A stretch of DNA of 64,000 bases, taken from contig CM041465.1 of the NCBI GenBank assembly GCA_023213395.1, forward strand, positions 98,401,741-98,465,740. The letters are read 5' to 3'. A program made the translations under genes and the position numbers. Under the pieces are notes generated by a model. It ran no database searches. It was not told the DNA's origin and was given only the letters and a program-made list of their open reading frames with translations. This document shows, in pieces, positions 21,466-33,311 of this stretch; position 1 is the stretch's first letter; the number at the start of each line of letters is the position of its first letter. This DNA comes from Cycas panzhihuaensis. Its lineage: Eukaryota; Cycadophyta.

Positions 21466-24400
21466 TTAAGTTTGAGCTAAAAGGTGAATCCAAAGGAGGC
21501 TTTGCTAATAGCAATGGAAGATGACCTTAAGAGGAGGTACTCTTAAGGTGCCATGCCTAAAATGGCGTTAGGTATGGGGAATAAATAAAGTATGTCATTC
21601 CTATCTTTGTTGTTGTTATGTAGTAGGGTAATGTGGGGTGCAGGTTATCCTTGTTTATGTTGTTTCTTATAGATGCAAAAAATGAACTTAAAAAAAAATA
21701 ATAATGCACTCTCTTTCTCTATCCTAAGTGTTAGCCTCACTCTCTTTATCCTTTATGAACAAGGGAAGAAGAGGGGCAAGCAAATTGCTAAGGAAAAAGT
21801 ATGAATGAGAAATATGACCTTACCCAATAATATGCAAAGAGGGAATGATGTGCCAATGGGTGAGTGCACAACCCACCTTACCTAAATCCTAGTGTTGATG
21901 AGTGTTTAGGCAAGGGGGGGAATAAGTGTGTGACTAGAAGAAGTGGAATCTACTGGTGTGAGTTAGCTAATTCCCACTATGTAATCTAAATGAAACAAGC
22001 AATAATAACCAATAGAATACAAATAGTACAATCCCTTTGTCTCTCTTTTCGTTTTGGGGGCATAAAAGAGTGGGGGAGAGAAGGGAAAAAATAGGAAAGA
22101 CAAGGTAAGGAAATGTACCTGGGAATTAGGCAGTTGGTATAGCATCTCTCTTACTCCTTTCACGATCCAAGATCTCCTCCTCGATGCACCTTGTTGTGGA
22201 TGGTGGATGGCATAGTGAAAGGGGCGTCGACAAGAGGGGGGTTTCCTTACCTTCCCCCAAAACTTAAAATATAAAAGAAATCAAAAGAAAGGATAAATAT
22301 TTCTATAGAATTTTTGAAGCACAAAAATAACAAGGAAATGAGGGCGTACCTATGATGGAGACCTATGTTCGCTCCAAATCATGAGGAACCTACATAACAC
22401 AAATTTGCCCTTTCCCAAGGGGTGATAGATATGTATGGGAATAAGTATATGCAAAGAGATGTATATATATATGTATATATTCCTTTTCGAGGGAAAATAA
22501 GCGAAAGAAAAATATACTTAATAGATATTTACCAAGTAACAAGTGTGCAATGTCAGTATTGTTTATACTTTGTATGCAAAACCAACAAGTAATATGGAAA
22601 AGAAGGGGTAAAGAGGGAAGAAAACTAATAGCCTAAGAATGGTTATCCCTCTCAACTAAATGCTCTATATATTTCCCAAGCACCCAAGCTAATAGCTAAG
22701 AGGACCAAGACTAATCAATAATAGGTGTAAGGTAGATTTTTGTAAGTGAAGAAATGGTAGCAAGAAAGCTGTAAAAATTGTAAATGTCGTAAAAGCTGTA
22801 AGTGTAACTTTTCCAAGTTTATCCAAGAGAAAACCCTAAAGCAGAAAGTGTGTGAAACAAGAGCTAAGAAACAAGTTATATATGATCTTTAATGGCTAGT
22901 TTCAGGCATAGCAAAGGGTTGCCAACACTACAGTCAACAGAGGTTTCCACCCTAATAGTTTCTCGGGTAAATAAAGAAGGTATGAGGGAGGGAAAGGGAA
23001 GGAGAGAAGGGAGCTACCCTTGAGGAGGAGTGTGGGTGTGAAACCCTACCTAAGACTCCTTTCACTCTTCTGTGAACCTCTTTCCCTACTACCACCTTGA
23101 GAAGACCTAAAAATAACTTGTGGGAGGAAATATGCAAGCAAGCAAGAAGAAGAGATTGCCTCCCAATATAATAGGAAAAGAAGGAGAAAGACTTCTCACA
23201 TGAAGAGACTAGTATAAGAAGATCTATGCTATGGAAGGAACAAGCAAAAATAGATCTGAGAATACTTAGTAAGGGTAGATCTATGGCAGATCTACTAGGT
23301 AAACTGTGTGAGAAAGAGAGTTCCCTTAGGGGGTTACTAGAAAACACTTACAGTGTAGTGGAAAAGGAGTAAAACCTATGAGAAAGATGGAGCTTGGAGC
23401 TTGGTGGGATGCTTGGAGCATGACTCTGCCTCAGCCAGCACTACTATAGACCTGCAATCTGCATTTCTTGTGTTGTAGGAGCTGGTAACTAAAAGGTAAA
23501 GTGGGTATAATAGAGTTGAAACCTAATTCAAAGCTCGTGGAGAAGAGAGGAGAGAAAACTTAGTGAGAAGAGGAAGAAATGAAGTGAATTTTGGGTTTTT
23601 AAACCCAACCCTAGGCCAATGGGTGATTAGGGTTCACCCTGGGTGGGAAACAACCTATGACCATATGGTAATTTCATATTTAATGTGAAATTAACTGTGG
23701 CTAGACAAAAAGGAATTATGAATAATCACACTACGATAAACTTCATGGTACCATAAAATTTGTAGCGGTACCGCAGAGTTTACAGCGATGCAACCAAAAC
23801 TAAGGCAAAAGAGAAAGGGGGGAGCATGGAGGCTCCCACAAAAAGGGCTTCCTAGACCCCAAGAAAGCATGATACAGTTCTAAGGTAGTAAGGAGGGGTC
23901 ATGGGACCTAGAGGGATCACAGTAGGTGAGAAATTATAGTCAAGGGCTCCAAAAGCAGACAAAGGGCTCATAAGGGTGACAACTAGACCTAAACAGGGTG
24001 TTAGGGGTTATGTCACACCAAGAAGTAATGTGAAATGGGTTACAGGAGCCAAAAGTACTTGGGGATGTTGTGGAGACCCGATAGAGAGTTATGGAGTGCC
24101 ATGGGATGTGTATCCCTAGTCGTCATAGGCTAAAATGTGTTAAAATACAACATGAACAGACAAGCAATGCAGAGCGATCATACAATCAATCATTTGGGAT
24201 GCAATGTGCATGATGAGCCTTAATCAACTATTTCTAAAATTGACAAAAGGGAAGATAGAAGCATACCTTAACTTACCTAAGTTGAGTCACCCATGTCCAT
24301 TCCCAATAATCAAGAAATAGAAACATGTCATATCTAGTCAGTTCCTTAGAGAAGAAAATAAATTCTAAAAGTAAAGAAATGTAATGCGATGTGAGAAACC
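21466..24400 (-). repeat. probable continuation of the gypsy-1 5' LTR; outer boundary not resolved
   Basis: This sequence joins directly to 6073 once the family C copia and its duplicated atgaa are removed. It carries no recognised coding domain. The reading frames present are short and lie in purine-rich or pyrimidine-rich stretches. With no second LTR in the window, I cannot place the outer end; it may fall anywhere from about 22.9 to 24.4 kb. Confidence 0.4.
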
Positions 24401-24419
24401 AATCAATCAAATTACATAT

Positions 24420-25640
24420 ATGGAGATCTACCTCCTACTGGCTCTCTACCCACTACCTCACCAGCTAGTGGTGCCTCTCTTGCTTATGGCTCCTGGCGAA
24501 CCTCCTATGGAGGTCCTCCCTCACTAGCTATAACCCTTCCATCTCTGACCTACTCATCAATAGACCCTAGCTCCATACTCTAGATGGAGCCCTCTCTCCT
24601 CTCCATAGGTGCTCCACCTCCCTGTTTAAGTACCTGTCAACTACTACCTGCTTCACCATTAGAGGAGGCACCTCCTCTACCTTCTTGCCTTACCTCCTCT
24701 CTTGTATCGGTACCTTTACCACTATAAGACCCTCCTTCATGTCCTCCTCCTCTCCCTCCTCCTGCTGTTGGAGCCTCCTCTACTACTACTCTCTCTACAG
24801 CATCCATCTCATCATTGATCCACACTAAGAACCCAACATACGTATCATTGATGAGCTATCTCCTCGCCATCCTACTAAGAACAGGATTGTGAGCCATCCT
24901 TACAACAATTGTTGATCTGTTATGGATCCTCAACCTCATATACCACCTATTCATGCCTAGATCCATCAATGTCAATACTCCTAGTCACATTAGTGGAATG
25001 TGGTCGTAAAGCCAGCACATCAAGATCAAACTATATAAGAATCCACCTTTGCCTATCCTCTGGATCTTAGATAACTAGTGACTAATGCTATCTGCCATGT
25101 ACTATCTCTAATTAATCTAGATCCCCTACTTGCATCACCATATGATCCCTTTCCACTAAACTAGGATCCCCACATAGTTCTATGTCCTAGCAATCTGATA
25201 TATGATGATGCAAGCAATGATCCTCCTCACCATTAGAACTCTATCTTCCACTCTGACCACCTCAATTGATATCTTATGCTTATTAATCTGATCATCAAAT
25301 CCTATCAGATAGGTGATGCATGCCATCTATGACTCCTCATCTGTGACTCTAATGAGGCATACTCTCTCCCCATGCCAATTGACATCTAAGATCCTCCATA
25401 TATCTCTCAGTGTGATCTCTAGGTCTCTGATGCCTCATACTCTGAATATATGACACCTTGAAATCTAGTAACTCATGAAGTCATATAGCAACTCATGCTC
25501 CATGACCAACTAAGTAGAGGCACTTGCCCTCGCCAGGCCATATGCTCGTAGGATCCCCCATCCAACCTTGTCAAACTGGTTGACCAACTCTCTTATGGTA
25601 GCTCCCTCATTTTTATGAGTACCTATCCTCTCCAAGGCTT
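24420..25640 (-). pseudogene. decayed coding region, possibly plant-mobile-domain-like
   Basis: A minus-strand frame can be followed for about 400 codons from 25640 to 24420 despite a dozen stops, most of them TAG. Legible stretches include TIRELVNQFDKVGWGILRAY, then RDLEITLRDIWRILDVNWHG, and a Gly- and Glu-rich tail near 24640-24825. The ITL-D-W-IL-V--HGE-V pattern recalls the plant mobile domain (PMD), found in plant transposons and derived genes, but the match is by eye only. It could equally be an extra gene of a gypsy element. It is probably real former coding sequence because conservative residues persist between the stops. Confidence 0.35.
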
Positions 25641-25740
25641 ATATTTTAGTAAGTACAATCAGTTAATATCACTTTGAAGTCAAAGATTTGATGTGTGTTG
25701 AGTAAAGTTTTGAAATTTTAAAAATGTGGTTAACAAATCA

Positions 25741-25860
25741 AAAAATGTGATTTCACTATAAAAAATATAGTTTCATAGTAAAAAACGTGATTTCACTGTG
25801 AAAAATATAATTTCACACTGAAAAATGTGATTTCATAGTGAAAAATATGACTTCCTCTAA
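25741..25860 (+). repeat. 20-bp tandem repeat, about 5-6 units
   Basis: Adjacent units of 20-21 bp follow the consensus gaaaaatrtgatttcayagt. The last units run into tggccaaaatatt. The core aaaaatgtgattt, or its complement cacattttt, also recurs near 25910-25970, 27835-27935 and 30890-30930. Confidence 0.85.
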
Positions 25861-26455
25861 TGGCCAAAATATTAAAGTCACATATTTCACTGGTTTGTCA
25901 TGTTTTTCATTTTAAAATCACATTTTTAATATAGTGCCCATACTGTTTCCACTGTATTATCACATTTTCACTTTAAATTTAAAAAATAAAAACAAATGGA
26001 CTACATCACTCACTAGGTACCTCATTCACAGCTCCATGATAGTCTATCACATACTATGGAGCTAATCACCTGGCCATTAGAGCTTGAAATCCTGCTCAAA
26101 TATAGGGAAACCACCTCAGGAACTCTCCTTTTTCCTCTATCCTTGTAAAAATAAAATGGTTTCCTTATCAATTTCCTTACATATATGGGCTCCTTTCTAT
26201 ACCTTTTTGCCTATGAAATCCTCCAAGCTAATCATTGAATTTACCAAAATAGAGCATACTCCAATTCAATTATAATTTCTTCCAAATTTACATCGAAGCA
26301 TCATAAACATTTTTTTTACTTTTGATAAAGTTCAAGGTACTAAAGGATTATTCGAGCTATTTCTCCCTGTTGAAGTTTGATCTATTGCTTAATCCTATTT
26401 CACACAATAATTCACTGTGTTTACCTTCAATAAGACTATCACTTTGAGCTTTCAT
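25861..26455. other. AT-rich spacer, nothing recognised
   Basis: No coding homology or RNA gene is recognised, only scattered cacattttt motifs. Confidence 0.5.
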
Positions 26456-26459
26456 TTGC

Positions 26460-26920
26460 ATGTTGATGAGTCTAAACTAGGATAGGACTACCACTTTGAG
26501 CTTTCATCCACTTGTTAATGAGTATAAACTATAACAAGACCTCACTCTAAATCTTCTTTCACCTATTAATGAACTAAAACTATGATAGGATTGATCCTCT
26601 TAGGCCTCCATACCTATTAATGAGCCTAAACTATGATAGGGATCCCTCTAAATTTGATTGTTAATGAGGTTAAAAGATGATAATCGGCCTTTAAAAGCCC
26701 TCACCCCATTAACAAGGGTAAACTATGATGGGTTTGCTTTGAAAAGACACTTGTTAACGAGCTTAAACTATGATAGTCCATTCTTTTTACTCCAGCAAAA
26801 GGATTCTTCTTTGAAAGGTCACATGTTAATGAGCTTAAACTATGATAGTCTATCATTTTTGCTTCAGTAAAAAGATTCCCCTCTGATGTATGGTTAATGA
26901 GAGATAAACTATGACCAAAT
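26460..26920 (+). repeat. array of about nine TTAATGAGCNTAAACTATGATAG motifs
   Basis: The 23-bp motif recurs near 26474, 26514, 26567, 26611, 26662, 26704, 26752, 26826 and 26893. The spacing is irregular, about 40-75 bp, and the sequences between differ. The last units before 26880 also share a gaaaaggattcttctttgaaa-like spacer. Confidence 0.85.
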
Positions 26921-27019
26921 GTATAGTAGAGTCTCATCTAGTTTATGGGTGGTAGGTAGTATTCATTCAAAGATGAATTCCCATCCAATTTGTGGGTATT
27001 AGGTAAGTTTCTGGTAGTA

Positions 27020-27190
27020 TCAGATACCTAGTCCCTTTAGGTATGAAGATGAATGTAATGATATTTGTGAGAGGAACACCCAGTCCTTTTGGGTTGGTTT
27101 TTAAAGATGATAAAATCCTAATCCTTTTGGGTAAGAGATGTAATAATGATACCTCTTTTGGTTAGGATTATTCAGTCCTTTTGAGTAACT
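27020..27190 (+). repeat. array of 17-nt hairpins with a shared GTCCYTT loop
   Basis: Four 17-nt units are seen: 27026-27042 (stem ACCTA/TAGGT), 27078-27094 (ACCCA/TGGGT), 27116-27132 (TCCTA/TGGGT, with one mismatch and one G-T pair) and 27170-27186 (ATTCA/TGAGT, with one G-T pair). The loop is gtcccttt, gtccttt or atccttt. Units are separated by A/G-rich spacers containing gatgaatgtaatgata-like sequence. Confidence 0.8.
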
Positions 27191-27689
27191 CTATTAATAG
27201 AAACTTTCTAAAATCAAATTGTAATGTAGATTTTATCCAATCATAGAGAAGTCTTAGCCCATCATCCATACATTTCATTAGTTCCTATCACTTTCACTAG
27301 AACAATAAACACCCACGTCATTCCCACATCTCGCCATCCTATATCATTCTCTAAAATAGGAGCCTCAAGTACCAAAGGGGTAAATGTTTCACCAAAGCCT
27401 AGCCTCTTCATGTGCATTTGGATTATGTAGGTAAATTGATATATATTATACGATTTTATTGATAGTAATTGATGTATGTTGATTGTATTTTATGGATTGG
27501 GCCTTATTTTATTGAAATGACGCATAATTTTTTCTTGATGAAATGTAATGAATGATGATGCAGTTGGTATTCCTATTACTTTGCCGATGGCATAAACTAT
27601 GGTAATAGGGTTTTCTTTATGACCAACTTAACCCATGCTTCTTTCAAAGCTTGTTGTTTTTAATTTGTTTGAGATTTCACCCATGATTT
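27191..27689. other. unassigned sequence
   Basis: I see no coding domain, terminal repeat or RNA gene. Confidence 0.5.
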
Positions 27690-29090
27690 CATCATTTTTA
27701 TCACTTCTTGGGCTTGTACTTAATGTATTTCACCTCATTCTAGGCTTATTTACTCTTTGATGAACTCATTTTTGTGATAAATGCTCAATAAATATCAATT
27801 TTATTATTTTCTGATCAAATTTCTACCTCAATAAAATCACATTTTTCATCCTATCAAAAACATGACTGATCACATTTTTAGAATAAAATCACATTTTTGG
27901 TAGGTGAAAAATGTAACTTATCACATTTTTCACTGTCATGTAATAGAAATTTAGGCCAGTGTGCCAAAATTTTTCATGCTTCTACCCAGATTTGATGAGA
28001 TTTAGTCCTTTCAATGCCCAATAGTGTTAAGAGAGTCATTGTTGATCAAAATTGAAAAAAGAAGATGTGATTTTTTTGCTCTAGTGTTGTATGATTTTGT
28101 GAAGTTTTTTGAGAATTCTTGAGGATTACTACTATGGCTTTGAAGACTTGATTTTCTGAATTTTATTAGGTGAAATCTTGAAGAAGTCTTATTATTCTAT
28201 TGTTGCTACTCAATTGTTAATGGTCTGAGCTTCCATCTCCTTAGATCTTCATCAATTTATTGCTTCAAACTTCTCTTGATTTAGTAAGATCTTTCGTATT
28301 GAGCTTTAAACTTCTTTTATGGTATTTTGAAGGTAATTTTGGCTTAAAATTATTTCTTTTCATTGGATAATTACTATCGTACTCTCATTTAGACTTTTGT
28401 TACTGAAATATACGCTTGAAGGTTTGCCCTTTATGGGGTTCCTTAAGGATAGACTAGGATGAGGCATGGTCATCTCTCCACCATACATCTAACTATTACT
28501 TCTCACTCTCTCATAGTAGCCTATATTTTAGTTAGAGTTCCATTCTCTTTTGGTGTTGTTTGGCTACAGTTTGGCCTCTTTGGATTATTGATGCTTCCTT
28601 ATTTTCCCCTTGTTTTGAATGAAAGTATTTGGGAAAGTTATTCAAGTGAAAAGAAAACTACAGTTTTGAGGCATTCTTTATAATAGGAAAGGAATATTTG
28701 TCTTACATATATTATTACATGCACTTTTATTTTCAAGTTAGCTATTGTATCTTGATAATAAAAAGTTGATGGTGTTGTTTGATTAAAGTATCTCTGATTT
28801 TCAGTCTTTTATTGGGTTTAAGGATTCTTTTTGGAGCTCTTATTACTCCAATTATGATAGAATCTTTGGTGGTTAGTATTGCATGGATGATTGTTATTTA
28901 AATTTATGACTTATCCATCATCTCATAAGTCTAAAAATTATCAAAAAATAGTAGTAGTTTCCTTTTAAGAATCTCTCTTTTTGTGTATTATTTTATTACT
29001 TTTTAAGAGAATTAGTTGCATGCATCAAAGTTAGAACATATTGGCTAGGTTTGCATGTTAATTAATTTCTTTTAAAAGAAATTTGCATAA
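27690..29090 (+). repeat. left arm of a large inverted repeat
   Basis: This arm matches the reverse complement of 29750-31075 in order. Clear anchors are 27745-27775 (ctaggcttatttactc) with 31040-31065, 28420-28530 (gactagg through ggcatggtcatctctccac) with 30320-30420, 28800-28870 (actccaattatgatagaatc) with 29985-30050, and 29005-29025 (gaattagttgcatgca) with 29828-29850. The arms differ at many positions. No coding domain is recognised. Confidence 0.82.
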
Positions 29091-29749
29091 AAAATTCTTG
29101 TGGTTACTTTCAAATTTTGAGTATCCTCTCTCAAAATGAATCATGCATGTTGCATATAGGAAAGTTACCTTATAGTTGCATGTGCATCTTTTATTTAAAA
29201 AAAATAATAAAACAAAAAACAAAAAGGACTTACATGCATAGTTTCAAGTTTATTTGCTTGTGATTTCATTTACAAAAAAAAAAAAGATTGATATAAGTTT
29301 GATCTTGCAGTTTCTTTGATTGTATTATCTTACTCTCTTGGCTTTACATCTTTGCAACTATATCAAAACCTAGAAACTTAAACAAGGCAAACTATCATTT
29401 CCATTAGCTTACCCTCTCCCACATCTTAGTAAAACTCAAAAGGTTGAAATGATTACATGAGAGGAATCCCTAGGAAGGACATTAAAGATATTATAAGTAT
29501 AGCTTTAAACTTAGAACTCCTTTATCAAGTCATGTAGGTTAGTGGATTCTATCACCTCATTTCACATCCATACCTTTTGTCATATCGACTCTCGCTTAGG
29601 TAGACAACACTACTAGGCGAAGACTTCTCCTTAAGAGTTGGGTAAAGATGGTCCTTTAGGTATTCTTGAGATTTATATTAGATCTTCCCTAGGCCCTAAC
29701 CACCTTTCTGATAGCCTTGCTAAGGATCCAACCTAAGAACTCCATAGAA
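29091..29749. other. spacer of the inverted repeat
   Basis: The spacer is AT-rich with two A runs (near 29195-29225 and 29270-29285). No gene is recognised. Confidence 0.5.
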
Positions 29750-31075
29750 CACCACTAGATTATTTTTGCAAGCCTTCCAAAGAAATCAATAACATGTAAT
29801 GTTATTCAAAGAGTATCACTTTATATACATGCAACTAATTCTTTGAAAAGATGATGTATGATGTAAAAAATGAGAGATTTAAAGATGTTACTATTGTTTT
29901 TAATGATTTTTTAGATTTATAAGATCATATGTAATCAACAAATCTAAACCACAACTTTCAAACAAGAAACTAGCTTCAAAGACTCTATCATAGTTGGAGT
30001 AAGAAAGACTCCAAAAGGATCCTTGAGCCTTTAATAAACTAAAAAATTAGATATACATTCACTATTCAATGCCTTTAACCTTTCTTTTGAAGAGTAAAAA
30101 AGGTAAACTTGAGAGTGAAGATAAGCAAATTACAATACTATGAAATTAAAACTTCTTTCCTATTGCAAATTAATGCCTCAAAATAGTAAGTTTCCTTACA
30201 TCTGATTAATGTTTTCCAATACTTTCCTTTAAACAAACCAAGAGAGAAAACCAACTACATAAAAAGTCTAAATCACAACCAAGCAATGCCAAAAAGAGTA
30301 GAAAATTACCTGAAATATAAGCTACGGTAGAAGAATGAGAAGGGATAGCCAAATGAGTAGTGGAGAGATGACCATGCCCTACCCTAGTCTAACCCTTAAA
30401 GAACCCCACAAAGGGTTGACCTTTCAGCAAGTATTTCAAAGTCTAAAATAAGTACAAGACCAATAAAGCAACTATCCAAAGAAAAAAACAATTTCTATAC
30501 AAAAACCACCTTCAAAATACTATGAAATAAACTAGAAACTTAATAGGAAAGACTTTACCTAATTAAAAGAAGTTTAAAGCATAAAACTTTGATAAAAGTC
30601 TATAAGAATAAAGCTTAGACCATCAACATTCGAATATCATCAACAACACTAAAAATCTTACATGATTTCACCCACAAGTCTCTTCAAAATCCAAGTTTTG
30701 ACCACAATAATAGTAGTCTTCAAAATCTCTAAGAAAACTCCAAAAATCCACATAAACTTGAGTATAATAAATTATAAAATCCTTGACATCATTCTTGGGT
30801 ATCAAAGAGATGAGATCCTACTAAATCAAGGTAGCAACATATAAAATTCTAGTATGTTGGATGAGTTTTGCATACATGATAGTCAAAAATACGACCGGTC
30901 ACATTTTTGGACCTACAAAAATGCGACTTTACACTAAAAATATGACAAATATGGAGTTGAAATTTAACTTAAAAAAAGTTAAAAATTAATATTAAATAGA
31001 AATTAAAGTATAAATGACTTTATAAATGAGTAAATAGGCCTAAAATAAGGTGAAAATATTAAAAACAGGCCTAAA
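29750..31075 (-). repeat. right arm of the large inverted repeat
   Basis: This is the reverse-complement partner of 27690-29090 (anchors listed there). It ends where a truncated family A copia begins, so its outer end may have been lost. Near its outer end, gaccggtcacatttttgg parallels gactgatcacatttttag of the left arm. Confidence 0.82.
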
Positions 31076-31079
31076 AATA

Positions 31080-31283
31080 ACAAGACTTATATTTCATGAT
31101 CGTACCAAACATATAAGTATGGAAGTCCATAGGATTAGAGAACTTGTTCATGACGGCACAATTCAACTAGAATACTGCCCCACAATAAATCAATTGGCTG
31201 ATATCTTTACCAAACCACTATAAAAGGTGAAGTTAGAACAGTTACAAAGGCAGCTCAGCCTTAGGGCCTCTATCTTTGAATGA
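31080..31283 (+). pseudogene. copia RNase H C-terminal end (family A fragment)
   Basis: The frame aligns with the RNase H end of the complete family A copy: VHRIRELVH and then a TVDQVIDIFTKPLQKVK-like stretch, with a stop replacing Gln in the KPLQ motif, ending at TGA 31281-31283. The catalytic part is absent. Confidence 0.82.
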
Positions 31284-31728
31284 TCAAAGAATGTGGCAAT
31301 AGGATCATCATTCTTTATTCTATTCGTGAAATCCCCTTGTGGGCATGGAAGAATATGAGTAAGTTCTACTCTATCTTTTTTGTGAAAATATCATGTGGGC
31401 ATGCAAGGATAAGGGTTATACTAGTTTTGAAAAATTAGAACCTGTAAAAACCTGAAAGGGCATAGGGGATGGCCAAACGGTATATGGAGACTTAATAAAT
31501 TAAGCTGCATATTTAAGCTACTTGGCTATTAGGCTACATCAAAAAGCCACCTTAGTTATTTTGATTTGTAAAAGGGGCTATAAATCTTAGAAAATCTGTG
31601 GGTTTTTATTTTCCAGGAAGGTTTTTCTACAAAAATATCATTTAGAATTTCAATGTAATAATGAGGCTCAAATGAAGATCTCATAGAATAGATTTTCTCA
31701 ATATGACCTTCCACCATTAAGGGGGAAT

Positions 31729-32039
31729 TGAAAGAGGTTAATGTATCAAAGTCATTTATGTAGATTAATTAAGTAACCTTAGGATATATTATCATCATTA
31801 GTCTCTTAGTAAAATGCACTTTGTGTGCATTTAAATATAACTTTAGTTCCATGTCATTAGGCGAGAAAATCCTAACCCTAGTTTTCACCATCAATAATAA
31901 AAAGTGAAATCTCAAGGAGGGAGTCATTATTTATTTTCACCTTTAAGCTTTCTTTCATATCTTATTTCATCTCTATTTCATTCTCCATTACCATTGTGAG
32001 CATGTGAATGATTTATTCTCTAGAGCCATCCTTCCTTCA
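31729..32039 (+). repeat. 3' LTR of the family A fragment
   Basis: This 311-bp LTR starts TGAAAGAGGTTAATG and ends CCTTCCTTCA. It aligns with the other three family A LTRs in the window. Confidence 0.93.
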
Positions 32040-33306
32040 CAACCTACCCAAATGCTCTTGTCTTAGCCCTCTAGGAGAAGAGCTTAATAAACTCCCTTAC
32101 ACCCATGCTCACAAAGTACACGGGTGCCTTTAGTGGGGTGCTTTATTATTTTGTTATCTATGTGAGAACCCATACCTTAGGCTCATCATTGTTCCATCAT
32201 AACTATCCTATATCACCCTTGCTTTGGTATCACTTAATTCATTTCTTGTCTTATCTAGTGTTCAATTCATAAAAAGTATTTTGCATCTATGTAATGGAAG
32301 GCATTTCTTTTTTATATAGAATTAATATAAGTATCTTGTTTACTATTAATATGAGTCCACATTTAAATACTGGCATCTAGCTATATTGATTACCTCTATT
32401 AATATTAAGCATTTATGTTGTATCCAATTATATCAAGGCATCTAGAATAGTAATATCTAAATATTATAATCCTTTTTAAGGGATAAAGACTATATCCCTC
32501 TACTTAGTATATTATTTAAATGAATGTGTATTTTAAGTATTGTATGAATAATAAAGAGTGCATCCTCTTGCCTAGTTGCATAGGCCATACCTATCGTTTA
32601 TCAATAGCTATAAGCCACATATTTCATCCCTTATACCTTCACCATCACTTTTATATATTGTTCACCTTTCACACCAAGCATATTGGATACCATTCTTTAC
32701 TAGACTATCTACATGGTGGATTGTCCCTTAGTAGCATAAAGTTCTTTAATCCACCCACTCATAAAGTGAGAGTCATTCATAAAGTTAAGTAGGTGAATTA
32801 GAGAAGAAAATAAAATATTAGTAAAGTTTATTTAAAGTTGACTAAATTAAATTGAATATTTTATTTCTTTCTCTTTTCAAAGCTTAGTAGCCTATATTAC
32901 TAAGCATGCAAGACATATAGATTAGAGCCTAGTGACCAAAAATCTATTTTTAAGAGGGCTTAATTACATTTAAAGGGGCCAATTCTACTTTCAAGTACTT
33001 ATACCTGATTAGACAAGTATAGCTTTTACATGTAAAACCCATTTTCAAAATCACTAGCTTCATTATGATCTTCATTTCCACCTAATCAAAATAAGTGGTC
33101 ATACTCATATGTTGGGTTTATATCATATGGTCTATTTAATGTTTTAAAGTCAATATAATATTTCATAGTAGTTTATGTATTAAAGGCTTTCATCAAAAGT
33201 TTAGACCTACTTGTACTCTTTAGGTTATAATATTGTCATAGAATATCAAATTTAGGTCTTCTAAAATATTAAAATCTTGATTTATTTATTTATAAAAGAA
33301 GTGGTA
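32040..33306. other. unassigned AT-rich sequence
   Basis: This stretch lies between a copia fragment and family B copy 1. The short reading frames have no recognised family. I find no terminal repeat shared with the decayed copia at 45.4-50.0 kb. Confidence 0.45.
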
Positions 33307-33311
33307 ATTTA

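Larger units (their letters stand above)
31080..32039 (+). mobile_element. family A copia, 3' fragment (RNase H end, 3' UTR, LTR)
   Basis: The sequence is collinear with 43120-44080 of the complete copy. It starts abruptly within RNase H, so the 5' part is missing. It contains the 3' UTR with the paired ccc(t)tgtgggca(t)gga(ag)aa stretches, a purine tract (aaggggga, 31719-31727) and the 3' LTR. Confidence 0.92.

Noticed and set aside
26460-26920. A CRISPR-like pattern of a repeated motif with differing spacers
   Set aside because: Copies are degenerate and spacing varies from about 40 to 75 bp, and the surroundings are plainly plant nuclear DNA.
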